NCBI GenBank assembly: GCA_002712305.1
Contig: PATE01000027.1
Location: 8,534-17,703, forward strand
DNA: 9,170 nt
Direction of reading: 5' to 3'
Source: Gemmatimonadota bacterium
GTDB lineage: Bacteria > Latescibacterota > UBA2968 > UBA8231
Below the pieces are notes generated by a model. That model had not been told where the DNA came from, did no database searches, and saw only the letters and a list, made by a program, of their open reading frames with translations. Shown piece by piece: positions 1 to 6,000 of the stretch. Position 1 is the first letter of the stretch, and each line of letters opens with the position of its first letter. Both the position numbers and the translations under genes were made by a program.

Positions 1-1227
1 GCCAAACCAGTAGCCGTTTTCGGTCACGTGTCGGTCGATCTCGGCAAAGTCGGCCGATCCGTCGTCCTCCCACACATCGAAATCGATCCCTCGGACAGTA
101 CCCTCTTCGAAGCCCAGCAGCTGACGGAGATCGGGAATCGACGGTGTGTAGAGGATGCGGCCATCAGCCAGTCGCAATCTGCCCAGATGGCGGGGGACGG
201 CCAGATCACTTTCGACCAGATCGCACCGTCCGGCCAATTCGCGAATCTTGTCCTCATCGACGGCGATCCCCAGCCCGGGACCTTCGGGCACCGGTGATGT
301 CCCTGAATCGATATCGATCACATCGTCGGTGATGTCATCCGCATACTGATCCACTAGGTTGATCGTATGCCCGGCGGGCAGGGTGCACGCGAAATGCAGG
401 GCGAAGGCCTTCGTCAGCATACCACCGGTCAACTGAAAAACATTGAGTAGCCCCGCCCGCGCGTAGGCATGAGCGCGGATCAGAGCGTCGCCAAAACCAC
501 CACAATACTCCGCGATGATGTAGCCATCGGCGCAGCCCAGCAACATCTCCTGAATGCCGCCCAGGGGTGGCACGTGCATGAGGATGGGCACGTCGATTCG
601 TTGACGCAGTTGTCGCCAACCTTCCAGATCACTCAGAGACAGGGGATCCTCGATACAGGCCACACGGGGTGAACGCAACTGTTCGATGATCGGCAGGACG
701 GCGGCGGCGGTGCGGTTGTGGTTGAAGTCGTAGTGCATGCGGAAGCCGTCAGGAGCCACGTCATCGATGGCTCGGTGCTGTTCGAGAACGTCGTAGTGCT
801 GGCTCGTGTGAACCTTGAACAGCAGATACCCCTCTTCGGCGGCACGGGTGATCTCCGAGGCCATCGTCTCGGCATCTCCGGGTCGCGTCCATGCACAGAC
901 CGGGACCCGCTGGCGTTGCCGCGACCCCATCAACTGCCAGGCGGGCACATCCAGATGTTTGCCCACTGCGTCGTAACAAGCGGCGCCTAGACCCAAGGGA
1001 AGGGATTCATCGCGCAGAAAGGCCGCTGGTGACCTACCCACCATGGCCTCTCCCACAGCCGAAGGCGGCGGCGCGCACCGGTAGTCACCATATCCGACGA
1101 CGCCGTTGTCGCACGTGATGCGAAAGACCGTGCGCTGATCAATGGCCCGCATGCGCACAGCGGCCCCTTCGTAGCGGTCGGCAAACCGGGGGCGAATAGG
1201 AATGATGTCGACACTCGTAATACGCAT
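1..1227 (-). CDS. divergent mandelate racemase/enolase-superfamily protein (3'-truncated by window edge)
   Basis: The frame is open for 409 codons from ATG 1227 to the window edge with no stop, so the C-terminus is missing. The layout is that of the mandelate racemase/muconate lactonizing branch: an N-terminal capping part (1-105), then a barrel with K138-V-H140, a first metal-ligand motif YDFNHN (D167), a second motif CIEDPL (E193), a GG motif after E240 (YCGGFGD), and the family's usual closing motif PGLGIAVDED (317-326). Departures: at the third metal-ligand position, where relatives read roughly GGE, it reads ILMHV (215-219) with no acid, and where the base His is expected it reads VFQLTGG (263-269). 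About 80 further residues follow the point where the family normally ends. Family members abstract a proton alpha to a carboxylate in sugar-acid dehydration or racemisation; the substrate here is unknown and activity is uncertain. No Shine-Dalgarno sequence precedes the ATG; an out-of-frame ATG lies 4 bases upstream. It is divergent from the Msr gene. Confidence 0.85.
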   Translation of the reverse strand, partial: MRITSVDIIPIRPRFADRYEGAAVRMRAIDQRTVFRITCDNGVVGYGDYRCAPPPSAVGEAMVGRSPAAFLRDESLPLGLGAACYDAVGKHLDVPAWQLMGSRQRQRVPVCAWTRPGDAETMASEITRAAEEGYLLFKVHTSQHYDVLEQHRAIDDVAPDGFRMHYDFNHNRTAAAVLPIIEQLRSPRVACIEDPLSLSDLEGWRQLRQRIDVPILMHVPPLGGIQEMLLGCADGYIIAEYCGGFGDALIRAHAYARAGLLNVFQLTGGMLTKAFALHFACTLPAGHTINLVDQYADDITDDVIDIDSGTSPVPEGPGLGIAVDEDKIRELAGRCDLVESDLAVPRHLGRLRLADGRILYTPSIPDLRQLLGFEEGTVRGIDFDVWEDDGSADFAEIDRHVTENGYWFG

Positions 1228-1235
1228 GCATGAAA

Positions 1236-1263
1236 TCTATATCGGACAAGCCAGAACCGACAC
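1236..1263 (-). promoter_or_regulatory. candidate promoter for the enolase-like gene, possibly leaderless
   Basis: On the minus strand a -10-like TATAGA (1241-1236) lies 16 bases after a weak -35-like GTGTCG (1263-1258). Transcription would begin at about 1229-1227, on the ATG itself, which fits the absence of a ribosome binding site. The -35 match is poor, so this is a tentative call. Confidence 0.3.
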
Positions 1264-1291
1264 TCTATCCTCCGGCGAATGCTCAGCGACC

Positions 1292-1303
1292 TTAGAATTC
1301 TAA
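1292..1303. repeat. 12-bp perfect palindrome
   Basis: TTAGAATTCTAA equals its own reverse complement over all 12 bases. It sits in the AT-rich island of the divergent region and overlaps the first unit of the 11-bp direct repeats. It could be a dimeric regulator half-site pair or chance in AT-rich sequence. Confidence 0.35.
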
Positions 1304-1332
1304 CAAAGCCCTAACAATTACCTAAACAATGT
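1300..1332 (+). promoter_or_regulatory. three direct repeats at 11-bp spacing, Pho-box-like operator candidate
   Basis: CTAACAAAGCC (1300), CTAACAATTAC (1311) and CTAAACAATGT (1322) follow one another at exactly 11 bp, about one helical turn. A conserved 7-base core followed by a variable 4-base spacer is the known architecture of OmpR/PhoB-family response regulator sites such as the Pho box. The array ends 20 bp upstream of the candidate -35 element for the Msr gene and could also serve the divergent enolase-like gene. The regulator is not in the window and its identity is inference. Confidence 0.45.
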
Positions 1333-1352
1333 CCGGTGACCAGAACCGACTC

Positions 1353-1380
1353 TTGTGGTACCGCGTCAACAGCCTATGAT
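1353..1380 (+). promoter_or_regulatory. sigma70-like promoter for the Msr gene
   Basis: TTGTGG (1353-1358), a 16-base spacer, then TATGAT (1375-1380; 5 of 6 bases match TATAAT). Transcription would start near 1387, giving a leader of about 50 bases to ATG 1438. This placement argues against translation from the upstream in-frame GTG at 1336. Confidence 0.45.
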
Positions 1381-1400
1381 CAGGCAGTCCCGGTGCACGA

Positions 1401-1417
1401 CCGCCTCTTGAAGGCGG
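1401..1417 (+). other. leader hairpin upstream of the Msr gene
   Basis: CCGCCT (1401-1406) pairs with AGGCGG (1412-1417) across a CTTGA loop: six perfect pairs in the predicted 5' leader, 20 bases before the start codon. It could affect translation or mRNA stability. Part of the stem would be coding if the upstream GTG start were used. Confidence 0.35.
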
Positions 1418-1437
1418 CCTTGAGAGAGCGCAAGAGA

Positions 1438-2547
1438 ATGAAGAACACCCGATGGCAGTGGCCTCGCTCGCGAGCGGGTCTGTTGATCGCGTCCGTCGCG
1501 TTGGCCTGCTCAGGACCGGCGGACACAGCCCAACCGATCACATCCGATGGCCCCCAACCATCCGCAGAGAACGCGGCGGCCGCCATCGTCGCCGGTGGCT
1601 GCTTCTGGTGCATGGAACCACCCTTTGAGAAGCTGGATGGCGTGATCTCTGTCGTGTCCGGGTACACAGGGGGGGATCAGGTCGATCCCAGCTATCAGCA
1701 GGTGTCGTCCGGCCGCACCAACCACGTGGAGGCGGTGCAGATCACCTACGATCCGGCCATCATCGGTTATCACCAATTGCTGCGCGTGTTCTGGAAGGGC
1801 ATCGACCCCACCGACGATGGCGGTCAGTTTGCCGATCGTGGGGCCCACTATCGCACAGCGATCTTCGTGCACAATGACTACGAGCGACAGGTGGCCGAGG
1901 CGTCGCGGGCAGGCCTCGTGGACAGTGGCATCTTCGGCAACGAGATCGTGACCGAGATCCGACCTGCCACCGCCTTCTACCCCGCAGAAGGATACCATCA
2001 GGACTACTACAAGAAGAACCCAACCCACTACTACGCCTATCGTCGTGGATCGGGTCGGACGGGGTTTCTCGAGCGCACCTGGGATGAGCAGGATCTGTCG
2101 GCAACTCTCGGTTTCGTCAAACCGCCAGATCCACTGCTGAAGTCGCATCTGGATCCGCTGCAGTTTCAGGTCACCCAGCACGACGGCACCGAACGTCCCT
2201 ATGCCAACACTTATTGGGACCACAAAGGAGAAGGAATCTACGTCGACATCGTCTCCGGCGAGCCCCTGTTTTCCTCGGCCGACAAGTTCAAGTCAGGCAC
2301 AGGGTGGCCCAGCTTTACCCGTCCGATGGACGATGAGGTGCTGGCGGAAGACGTGGATTACAAGATCGGTGTGCCGCGCACGGAGATTCGCAGCAAGCTG
2401 GCCGATTCACATCTGGGCCACGTGTTCAGCGATGGTCCAGCACCGACAGGCCTGCGTTACTGCATGAATTCAGCGTCCTTGCGATTTGTGTCGAAGAAAC
2501 AGATGGAACCGCTCGGTTACGGAAGCTGGTTGGCGTCGTTGGAGTAG
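1438..2547 (+). CDS. msrAB: MsrA-MsrB fusion, peptide methionine sulfoxide reductase lipoprotein
   Basis: A 369-residue bifunctional repair enzyme. The N-terminal MsrA domain (about 48-215) reduces methionine-S-sulfoxide and the C-terminal MsrB domain (about 240-365) reduces methionine-R-sulfoxide, normally using thioredoxin-like reductants. MsrA carries GGCFWCME with catalytic C55 and nearby C58, plus the family block [13 protein letters not shown]. MsrB carries [14 protein letters not shown] and [11 protein letters not shown] with catalytic C342. The common MsrB resolving Cys (GCGWPSF) is Thr288 here, and the two zinc CxxC pairs are absent, as in zinc-free MsrB types. ATG 1438 is preferred over in-frame GTG 1336 (34 residues earlier) because it begins with a signal peptide: K/R-rich start, hydrophobic stretch LLIASVALA, then C24 as probable lipidated Cys. 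So it should be membrane-anchored, acting outside the cytoplasm. RBS is modest (GAGAG/AAGAG stretches). A 79-codon-plus antisense reading frame under it is a shadow. Confidence 0.95.
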   Translation: MKNTRWQWPRSRAGLLIASVALACSGPADTAQPITSDGPQPSAENAAAAIVAGGCFWCMEPPFEKLDGVISVVSGYTGGDQVDPSYQQVSSGRTNHVEAVQITYDPAIIGYHQLLRVFWKGIDPTDDGGQFADRGAHYRTAIFVHNDYERQVAEASRAGLVDSGIFGNEIVTEIRPATAFYPAEGYHQDYYKKNPTHYYAYRRGSGRTGFLERTWDEQDLSATLGFVKPPDPLLKSHLDPLQFQVTQHDGTERPYANTYWDHKGEGIYVDIVSGEPLFSSADKFKSGTGWPSFTRPMDDEVLAEDVDYKIGVPRTEIRSKLADSHLGHVFSDGPAPTGLRYCMNSASLRFVSKKQMEPLGYGSWLASLE

Positions 2548-2561
2548 GCCGTGGCACGGCC
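2547..2561 (+). other. hairpin at the msrAB stop codon
   Basis: GGCCGT (2547-2552) pairs with ACGGCC (2556-2561) across a GGC loop, beginning on the last base of the stop codon. There is no T tract behind it, so it is more likely a 3'-end stabilising hairpin than an intrinsic terminator by itself. Confidence 0.3.
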
Positions 2562-2591
2562 GGCGGGTCACAGCTCGATCTGACGGATCTG

Positions 2592-2643
2592 AGCCGACGT
2601 AACTATCCGGTAAGGGCGCGCCAGCTGCCGTCGGCTTCTTATT
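2592..2643 (+). terminator. candidate terminator after msrAB
   Basis: AGCCGACG (2592-2599) pairs perfectly with CGTCGGCT (2629-2636), followed by the T-rich run TTCTTATT. The 29-base loop is long for an intrinsic terminator but contains the self-complementary GGCGCGCC (2615-2622), which could form an inner stem. The right end overlaps the stop codon of the opposing gene (2639-2641). Confidence 0.4.
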
Positions 2644-3010
2644 CGACGTATCGACGGCGGTTGCGTCGAAGCTGCGGAACGAGTTTGCCACTGTCGGGAT
2701 CGCGCTGCGCCATCAACATGCGACTCGGCTGATCGGGATCCGGCATCAGTACGCTGGTCACCTCCTGCTTCAGAGAGCCGCTGCGCACACTGACGGTGGC
2801 GAATATGGCGTCGCGGCTTTTCTCGTAGTCCGTCAGATCATCAACAGGTACCGGCTCGGCCGCGTCGACGCCGTCCTCGGCGCCCGCATCACCCTGTACG
2901 GCAAGCCAACGCTGCTCAACACTCACCACCAGCCCATTGCCGCGTTTGCGCACGGCGGCGCGCTCCTCGCTGGTTGCATTCAGGCTCAATCGTTCAAGGC
3001 GCCGTTCCAC
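2639..3010 (-). CDS. hypothetical 123-residue protein
   Basis: I do not recognise this protein. It starts with GTG at 3010, preceded by a GGAG ribosome binding site with a 6-base spacer (3017-3020); an in-frame stop near 3061 rules out a much longer form. Codons show the same preference for C/G in third position as the neighbours, which supports a real gene. The ends are strongly basic (ERRLERL start; LRRNRRRYVE end) and the middle (about 40-60) is acidic with many D/E/A. It has no signal peptide, membrane segment or cysteine, so it is predicted soluble and cytoplasmic. The pattern (hydrophilic, charged, with the segment DYEKSRDAIFATVSVRSG) could suit a small regulatory or partner protein, but no function is supported. 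It is tail-to-tail with msrAB and divergent from the BNR gene. Confidence 0.65.
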   Translation of the reverse strand: MERRLERLSLNATSEERAAVRKRGNGLVVSVEQRWLAVQGDAGAEDGVDAAEPVPVDDLTDYEKSRDAIFATVSVRSGSLKQEVTSVLMPDPDQPSRMLMAQRDPDSGKLVPQLRRNRRRYVE

Positions 3011-3063
3011 AAGGCTCTCCGCCCGTGGCGGTGATCTCGAATATCTCCCTATTTCCTATGGAA

Positions 3064-3077
3064 CGGACAAAAGTCCG
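3064..3077. promoter_or_regulatory. small inverted repeat between divergent genes
   Basis: CGGAC-AAAA-GTCCG is a perfect 5-bp stem with a four-A loop, midway in the 108-bp divergent gap (3011-3118). It could be an operator for either gene or a leader hairpin of the BNR gene. I see no clear -35/-10 pair in the gap. Confidence 0.3.
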
Positions 3078-3118
3078 GAAATGACACGTCTCGATTCAGG
3101 CGACAGCGAGAGCGCTCG

Positions 3119-4390
3119 ATGATAGAGCCGATTCTTCTGACAAGCCGCGGTTCTGACCGTGCCACGGCCTACAACTTCAGCAACAAGATCCTGCGACATG
3201 ATCAGGGTCTGTTGGTGAGTTGGCTCGAGGCCCCATCGAAGAAGGGTGGATCGACGAGCATCCGACTGGGTGTCTGTGATGGGTCGACGGGCCAGCTGAC
3301 CAAGACCCTGTCGCTCGGCGAAGGCATCGACAATCACTGCGGGGCGACGATCCTGGGTGACGCCACGGGCCGAGTACATGCGTTCATCGGCGCGCATCAC
3401 GGAGACTTTCTCCATCGCGTGTCCGAGTCCCCAGCCGATTCGCATTCCTGGAGCGCACCCGAGAGCCTGGGCCCCAGTCACAGTTACCCGGCGGTCGTTT
3501 TGGATGAGGCAGGCACCCTCCACATGGCTTACCGCGAGAGTTACCGTGGCCCGGGCGAGACGTGGCAACTGGAATACATCCGCAAACCCGCTTCGGGCTC
3601 GTGGTCTTCACCAAGGTTGCTGGCCAAGTGTCCGGTGCCCGGCTACAGCCACTTCATGCATTCGCTGTCGGTCGGCCCCACAGGGGCGCTGCACATCACC
3701 CTGCAATTCCACTATGCGACCACTGGCAGCGCCAAACAGGGGAAGACGAAACTGGCGGCCCACCTGCACAGTACAGATGGCGGCGATCACTGGGCCAGCG
3801 AAGGCGAGGGGTGTGACCTGCCCATCACCATCGACAACGCTCGCCCCATCGTGAGTTACCTGCACGACGAGGAAGCCTCCATCCGAATCGGCACCCATGT
3901 GGTCGATGCTGACGACGAACCCTGGCTCTTCTGCGGAATGCCCGAGCCTCCCTATGGTGTCATGTTCCGGCACACGGCATCGGGTTGGCAGACAATCGAT
4001 CTGGAACAGGCGTGCCCGGGGCTCACCTTCGCCGCACCGGGGCGGGCGACGGCCACGTCTCGAGACGCATCAGGCCACGTCCACCTGCTGGTCAGCACCG
4101 CCCACAAGGGAGGGGGCGAGGGCTGGTATCACCCAGACAACGAACTTCACCACATCGCCTTCGACCCGAAAGGACGCGTGAGTCGTCACGAGCAACTCAC
4201 CTCGTCCGATCCGGCCGCCGCTCGTTGGTTGCCTTCGATCGAATTGTGGGACTGGACGGCGGCCGACGCGTCCTGCGATCAAGGACACTGGTACGCGTGG
4301 ACGAGTGGGCTGAGTGTAGGCTGGATGGACGCTGCCGACTATGAAGACACGCTCAAGACGGAAGTTTGGCTGGGCAGACTTCGCCCCTAA
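3119..4390 (+). CDS. BNR_4-like beta-propeller protein (sialidase/ulvan-lyase-like fold)
   Basis: A 423-residue protein made of repeated beta-rich blades. It contains a clear Asp-box, STDGGDHW (218-225), the hallmark of BNR/sialidase propellers, and blade-like units GDATGRVHAF (80-89), LDEAGTLHMAY (128-138), GPTGALHIT (186-194) and RDASGHVHLL (315-324). The DNHCG (71-75) and SYP...AYR (122-139) blocks resemble the BNR repeat-containing family (PF15892), a fold also used by some ulvan-type polysaccharide lyases; His73, His93/94, Tyr123 and Arg139 would be natural candidates for a sugar-binding or catalytic site. Known: such proteins bind or cut acidic polysaccharides. Inferred: a role in sugar-acid metabolism together with the neighbouring enolase-family enzyme. 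No signal peptide is visible, so it appears cytoplasmic, which is odd for a lyase of polymers; an oligosaccharide substrate is possible. A GAGAG ribosome binding site (3108-3112) sits 6 bases before the ATG. The last 4 bp overlap the opposing membrane-protein gene. Confidence 0.8.
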   Translation: MIEPILLTSRGSDRATAYNFSNKILRHDQGLLVSWLEAPSKKGGSTSIRLGVCDGSTGQLTKTLSLGEGIDNHCGATILGDATGRVHAFIGAHHGDFLHRVSESPADSHSWSAPESLGPSHSYPAVVLDEAGTLHMAYRESYRGPGETWQLEYIRKPASGSWSSPRLLAKCPVPGYSHFMHSLSVGPTGALHITLQFHYATTGSAKQGKTKLAAHLHSTDGGDHWASEGEGCDLPITIDNARPIVSYLHDEEASIRIGTHVVDADDEPWLFCGMPEPPYGVMFRHTASGWQTIDLEQACPGLTFAAPGRATATSRDASGHVHLLVSTAHKGGGEGWYHPDNELHHIAFDPKGRVSRHEQLTSSDPAAARWLPSIELWDWTAADASCDQGHWYAWTSGLSVGWMDAADYEDTLKTEVWLGRLRP

Positions 4391-4818
4391 AGAGAATCGG
4401 TGGACGTGGGCTGCTCCGTCACACGCCATCGACGCAACCACCAGGCCGTGGCAAGGGAAAAGGCTGCCACAACGCCCAGAATCAGGGCCAGACGGGTCCA
4501 CGGTTCGTCCATGGCCTGACGAACTTGCACCATCGTCCACAGCGTCCGGAGCCACTCGAGGGCACCGATCACCAGTAGACCCTGCAGCAGCCGGAGCAAG
4601 GCCAGCTTGCGAGGGATCAGCAACAGCGGCAGCAGCAGACACAGAACGACGACGACGATCTGACCGTCTCGCAGAAAGTGAGCGGCCAGAAGTACTGCAC
4701 TCAGAATCGTCGGTATCGCGCGGACCAATCGGGCCTCGTTCGAGTAGGCGGGCCGCTCACGGTACGACGCGACGCCGAGTTTCGTCAACGAGGGCTCGCG
4801 CTCGGGGCGCCTACCCAC
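4387..4818 (-). CDS. small four-helix integral membrane protein, function unknown
   Basis: A 143-residue protein with four predicted membrane segments at about 32-49 (AIPTILSAVLLAAHFL), 53-68 (QIVVVVLCLLLPLLLI), 72-93 and 108-128 (RLALILGVVAAFSLATA), with basic residues at the ends of several helices. Between helices 3 and 4 is the segment ALEWLRTLWTMVQVR (86-100), then PWTRLALILG. This general pattern recurs, from memory, in small uncharacterised bacterial inner-membrane proteins; I cannot name a family. Start GTG 4818 is supported by AGGA with a 7-base spacer; later TTG starts (codon 11 or 31) would remove the charged N-terminal stretch of about 30 residues. It overlaps the BNR gene stop to stop (shared CTAA) and its start lies 14 bp from the next gene's start, so its promoter probably lies inside that enzyme gene. 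Confidence 0.75.
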   Translation of the reverse strand: MGRRPEREPSLTKLGVASYRERPAYSNEARLVRAIPTILSAVLLAAHFLRDGQIVVVVLCLLLPLLLIPRKLALLRLLQGLLVIGALEWLRTLWTMVQVRQAMDEPWTRLALILGVVAAFSLATAWWLRRWRVTEQPTSTDSL

Positions 4819-4832
4819 GGAGTGATCCTGCC
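4819..4832. promoter_or_regulatory. 14-bp divergent gap holding two opposed ribosome binding sites
   Basis: For the plus gene, GGAG (4819-4822) lies 10 bases before ATG 4833. For the minus gene, AGGA (complement of 4826-4829) lies 7 bases before GTG 4818. No promoter fits in the gap, so the two leaders would overlap in antisense. Confidence 0.6.
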
Positions 4833-5900
4833 ATGGAAATCGTTTCGATAAGATCCTTCATGCCCACCGCCGCTCGCAAGCCGGCCGACTGGCGCGGCTG
4901 GATGGGGCAGATCTGCGTCCGACTCGAGACCGACGAGGGTCAGGTGGGTTACGGCATGGGCGGCGGGGGAGAGGCGGGGATGCACGTGATCGACACCGTT
5001 CTGCGCGGCGTCCTGGAGAAGGCGGATCCCACGCCGATCGAAGATCTCTGGGAGGAGATGTTCAGCGCCACTCTCGCCTTTGGCCGCAAGGGTCTGGCCA
5101 TCATGGCCATCTCGGCGGTGGACCTTGCCCTCTGGGATCTGCGCGCCAAGGCAAAGGACACGACCGTCGCGCACCTGTTGAGCGAACAGCCCACTGCGCG
5201 CCTTCCCATGTATCGGACGATCTCAAAGGATGCAGACCCCAACCGCTGGCTGGGACAGATCGAGCAAGCCCTCGCCGAAGGGTATGAGGCGGTGAAGATC
5301 GGCGGCTTGGGGCAGATGGATCCTACCACCGACGCCGACGCGATCGTCGACATGATGAGGCAGGCGCGACGCGTCTCGGGTGATATCCGCCTCATGGCGG
5401 ATGTGGGTATGAGATGGCAGGACGTCGATGCTGTAGCGGCTTTGTGCCACCGACTGGCCGAGGTCGATCTGGGGTGGCTGGAAGAGCCTCTGCCCGCAGA
5501 CGATCTCGACGGCTACGCGCGACTGGCCGCCACCTCACCTGTGCCCATCGCCGGAGGCGAACACGAATTCACCGCTCGCGGATTCGCCGAGCTGATGGCC
5601 CGTGGTGCGCACCACATCTACCAACCTGATGTGTGCTGGTGTGGGGGCCTGACTCAACTGCTGGAAATCTACCGCCTGGCAAGAACGCATCACGTGCAGG
5701 TCTGCCCCCACCGAGGTTCAGAGGCATGGTCGCTGCCGGCGCTGCAGACGGTGGACCCGAGTCCCCTGGCAGAAAGTGGGCGCCCCTGGATGGCATGGGT
5801 CGGTGGCGCACGATGGGCAGATGCGCACGTCGAAGCATCGGCTCGCCGGGGATTCGGCGTCGACGAGCAGGCCCTGGAAAACTCTACGTCCCCGGACTGA
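4833..5900 (+). CDS. enolase-superfamily sugar-acid dehydratase, L-rhamnonate dehydratase-like
   Basis: A 355-residue mandelate racemase-type enzyme with a complete active-site signature. Three metal ligands are seen: D190 (ADVGMRW), E217/E218 (WLEEPL) and E243 (AGGEHEFT). The His-Asp dyad is D266 (YQPDVCWCGG) and H293 (CPHRGSE). At the second-strand base position it has K155 in VKIGG, so the KxK pair of mandelate racemase is reduced to a single Lys. The GEHEFTxRGF...YQPDVCWCGGLT stretch is close to L-rhamnonate dehydratases, which dehydrate L-rhamnonate to 2-keto-3-deoxy-L-rhamnonate using Mg2+; related six-carbon or five-carbon sugar acids are alternatives. Length is slightly short of the usual 380-400. 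The reading frame stays open 492 bases upstream, but ATG 4833 is chosen because it starts the standard capping domain (MEIVSIRSFMP) and has GGAG upstream. It should be cytoplasmic. The gene ends convergent with the acyltransferase gene. Confidence 0.9.
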   Translation: MEIVSIRSFMPTAARKPADWRGWMGQICVRLETDEGQVGYGMGGGGEAGMHVIDTVLRGVLEKADPTPIEDLWEEMFSATLAFGRKGLAIMAISAVDLALWDLRAKAKDTTVAHLLSEQPTARLPMYRTISKDADPNRWLGQIEQALAEGYEAVKIGGLGQMDPTTDADAIVDMMRQARRVSGDIRLMADVGMRWQDVDAVAALCHRLAEVDLGWLEEPLPADDLDGYARLAATSPVPIAGGEHEFTARGFAELMARGAHHIYQPDVCWCGGLTQLLEIYRLARTHHVQVCPHRGSEAWSLPALQTVDPSPLAESGRPWMAWVGGARWADAHVEASARRGFGVDEQALENSTSPD

Positions 5901-5972
5901 GCCCAACGGCAATCGGGGCGCCAATTGGGTCAGTGCGATGAATCCCCTCGGCGGTCGCCCGAGCCGCCCCTG

Positions 5973-6000
5973 CAAGGATTCGGCATCAAGGATTCGGATT
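5973..6000. repeat. 14-bp tandem direct repeat spanning a stop codon
   Basis: CAAGGATTCGGCAT (5973-5986) is followed directly by CAAGGATTCGGATT (5987-6000): 11 identical leading bases at a 14-bp period. The second copy encodes the last residues (NPNP) and stop codon of the minus-strand acyltransferase; the first lies just beyond its stop. It looks like a local slippage duplication. Confidence 0.6.

Noticed and set aside
1336-1437. 34-codon N-terminal extension of the Msr gene from GTG 1336
   Set aside because: It would bury the signal peptide, overlaps the better promoter at 1353-1380, and has no ribosome binding site.
1510-2223. Antisense reading frame of 237 codons under msrAB
   Set aside because: It lies wholly under the strongly recognisable MsrA and MsrB domains, starts and ends arbitrarily, and is the usual by-product of GC-rich codon use.
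4341-4832. 164-codon N-terminal extension of the dehydratase
   Set aside because: The sequence is rich in Arg, Pro and Ser, low in hydrophobic order, and runs antisense to the membrane protein; the enzyme fold begins at ATG 4833.
5947-5968. GC-rich inverted repeats as a terminator between the dehydratase and acyltransferase genes
   Set aside because: The best stems are only 5 bp (for example CTCGG 5947-5951 with CCGAG 5958-5962), alternative pairings compete, and no T tract follows on either strand.
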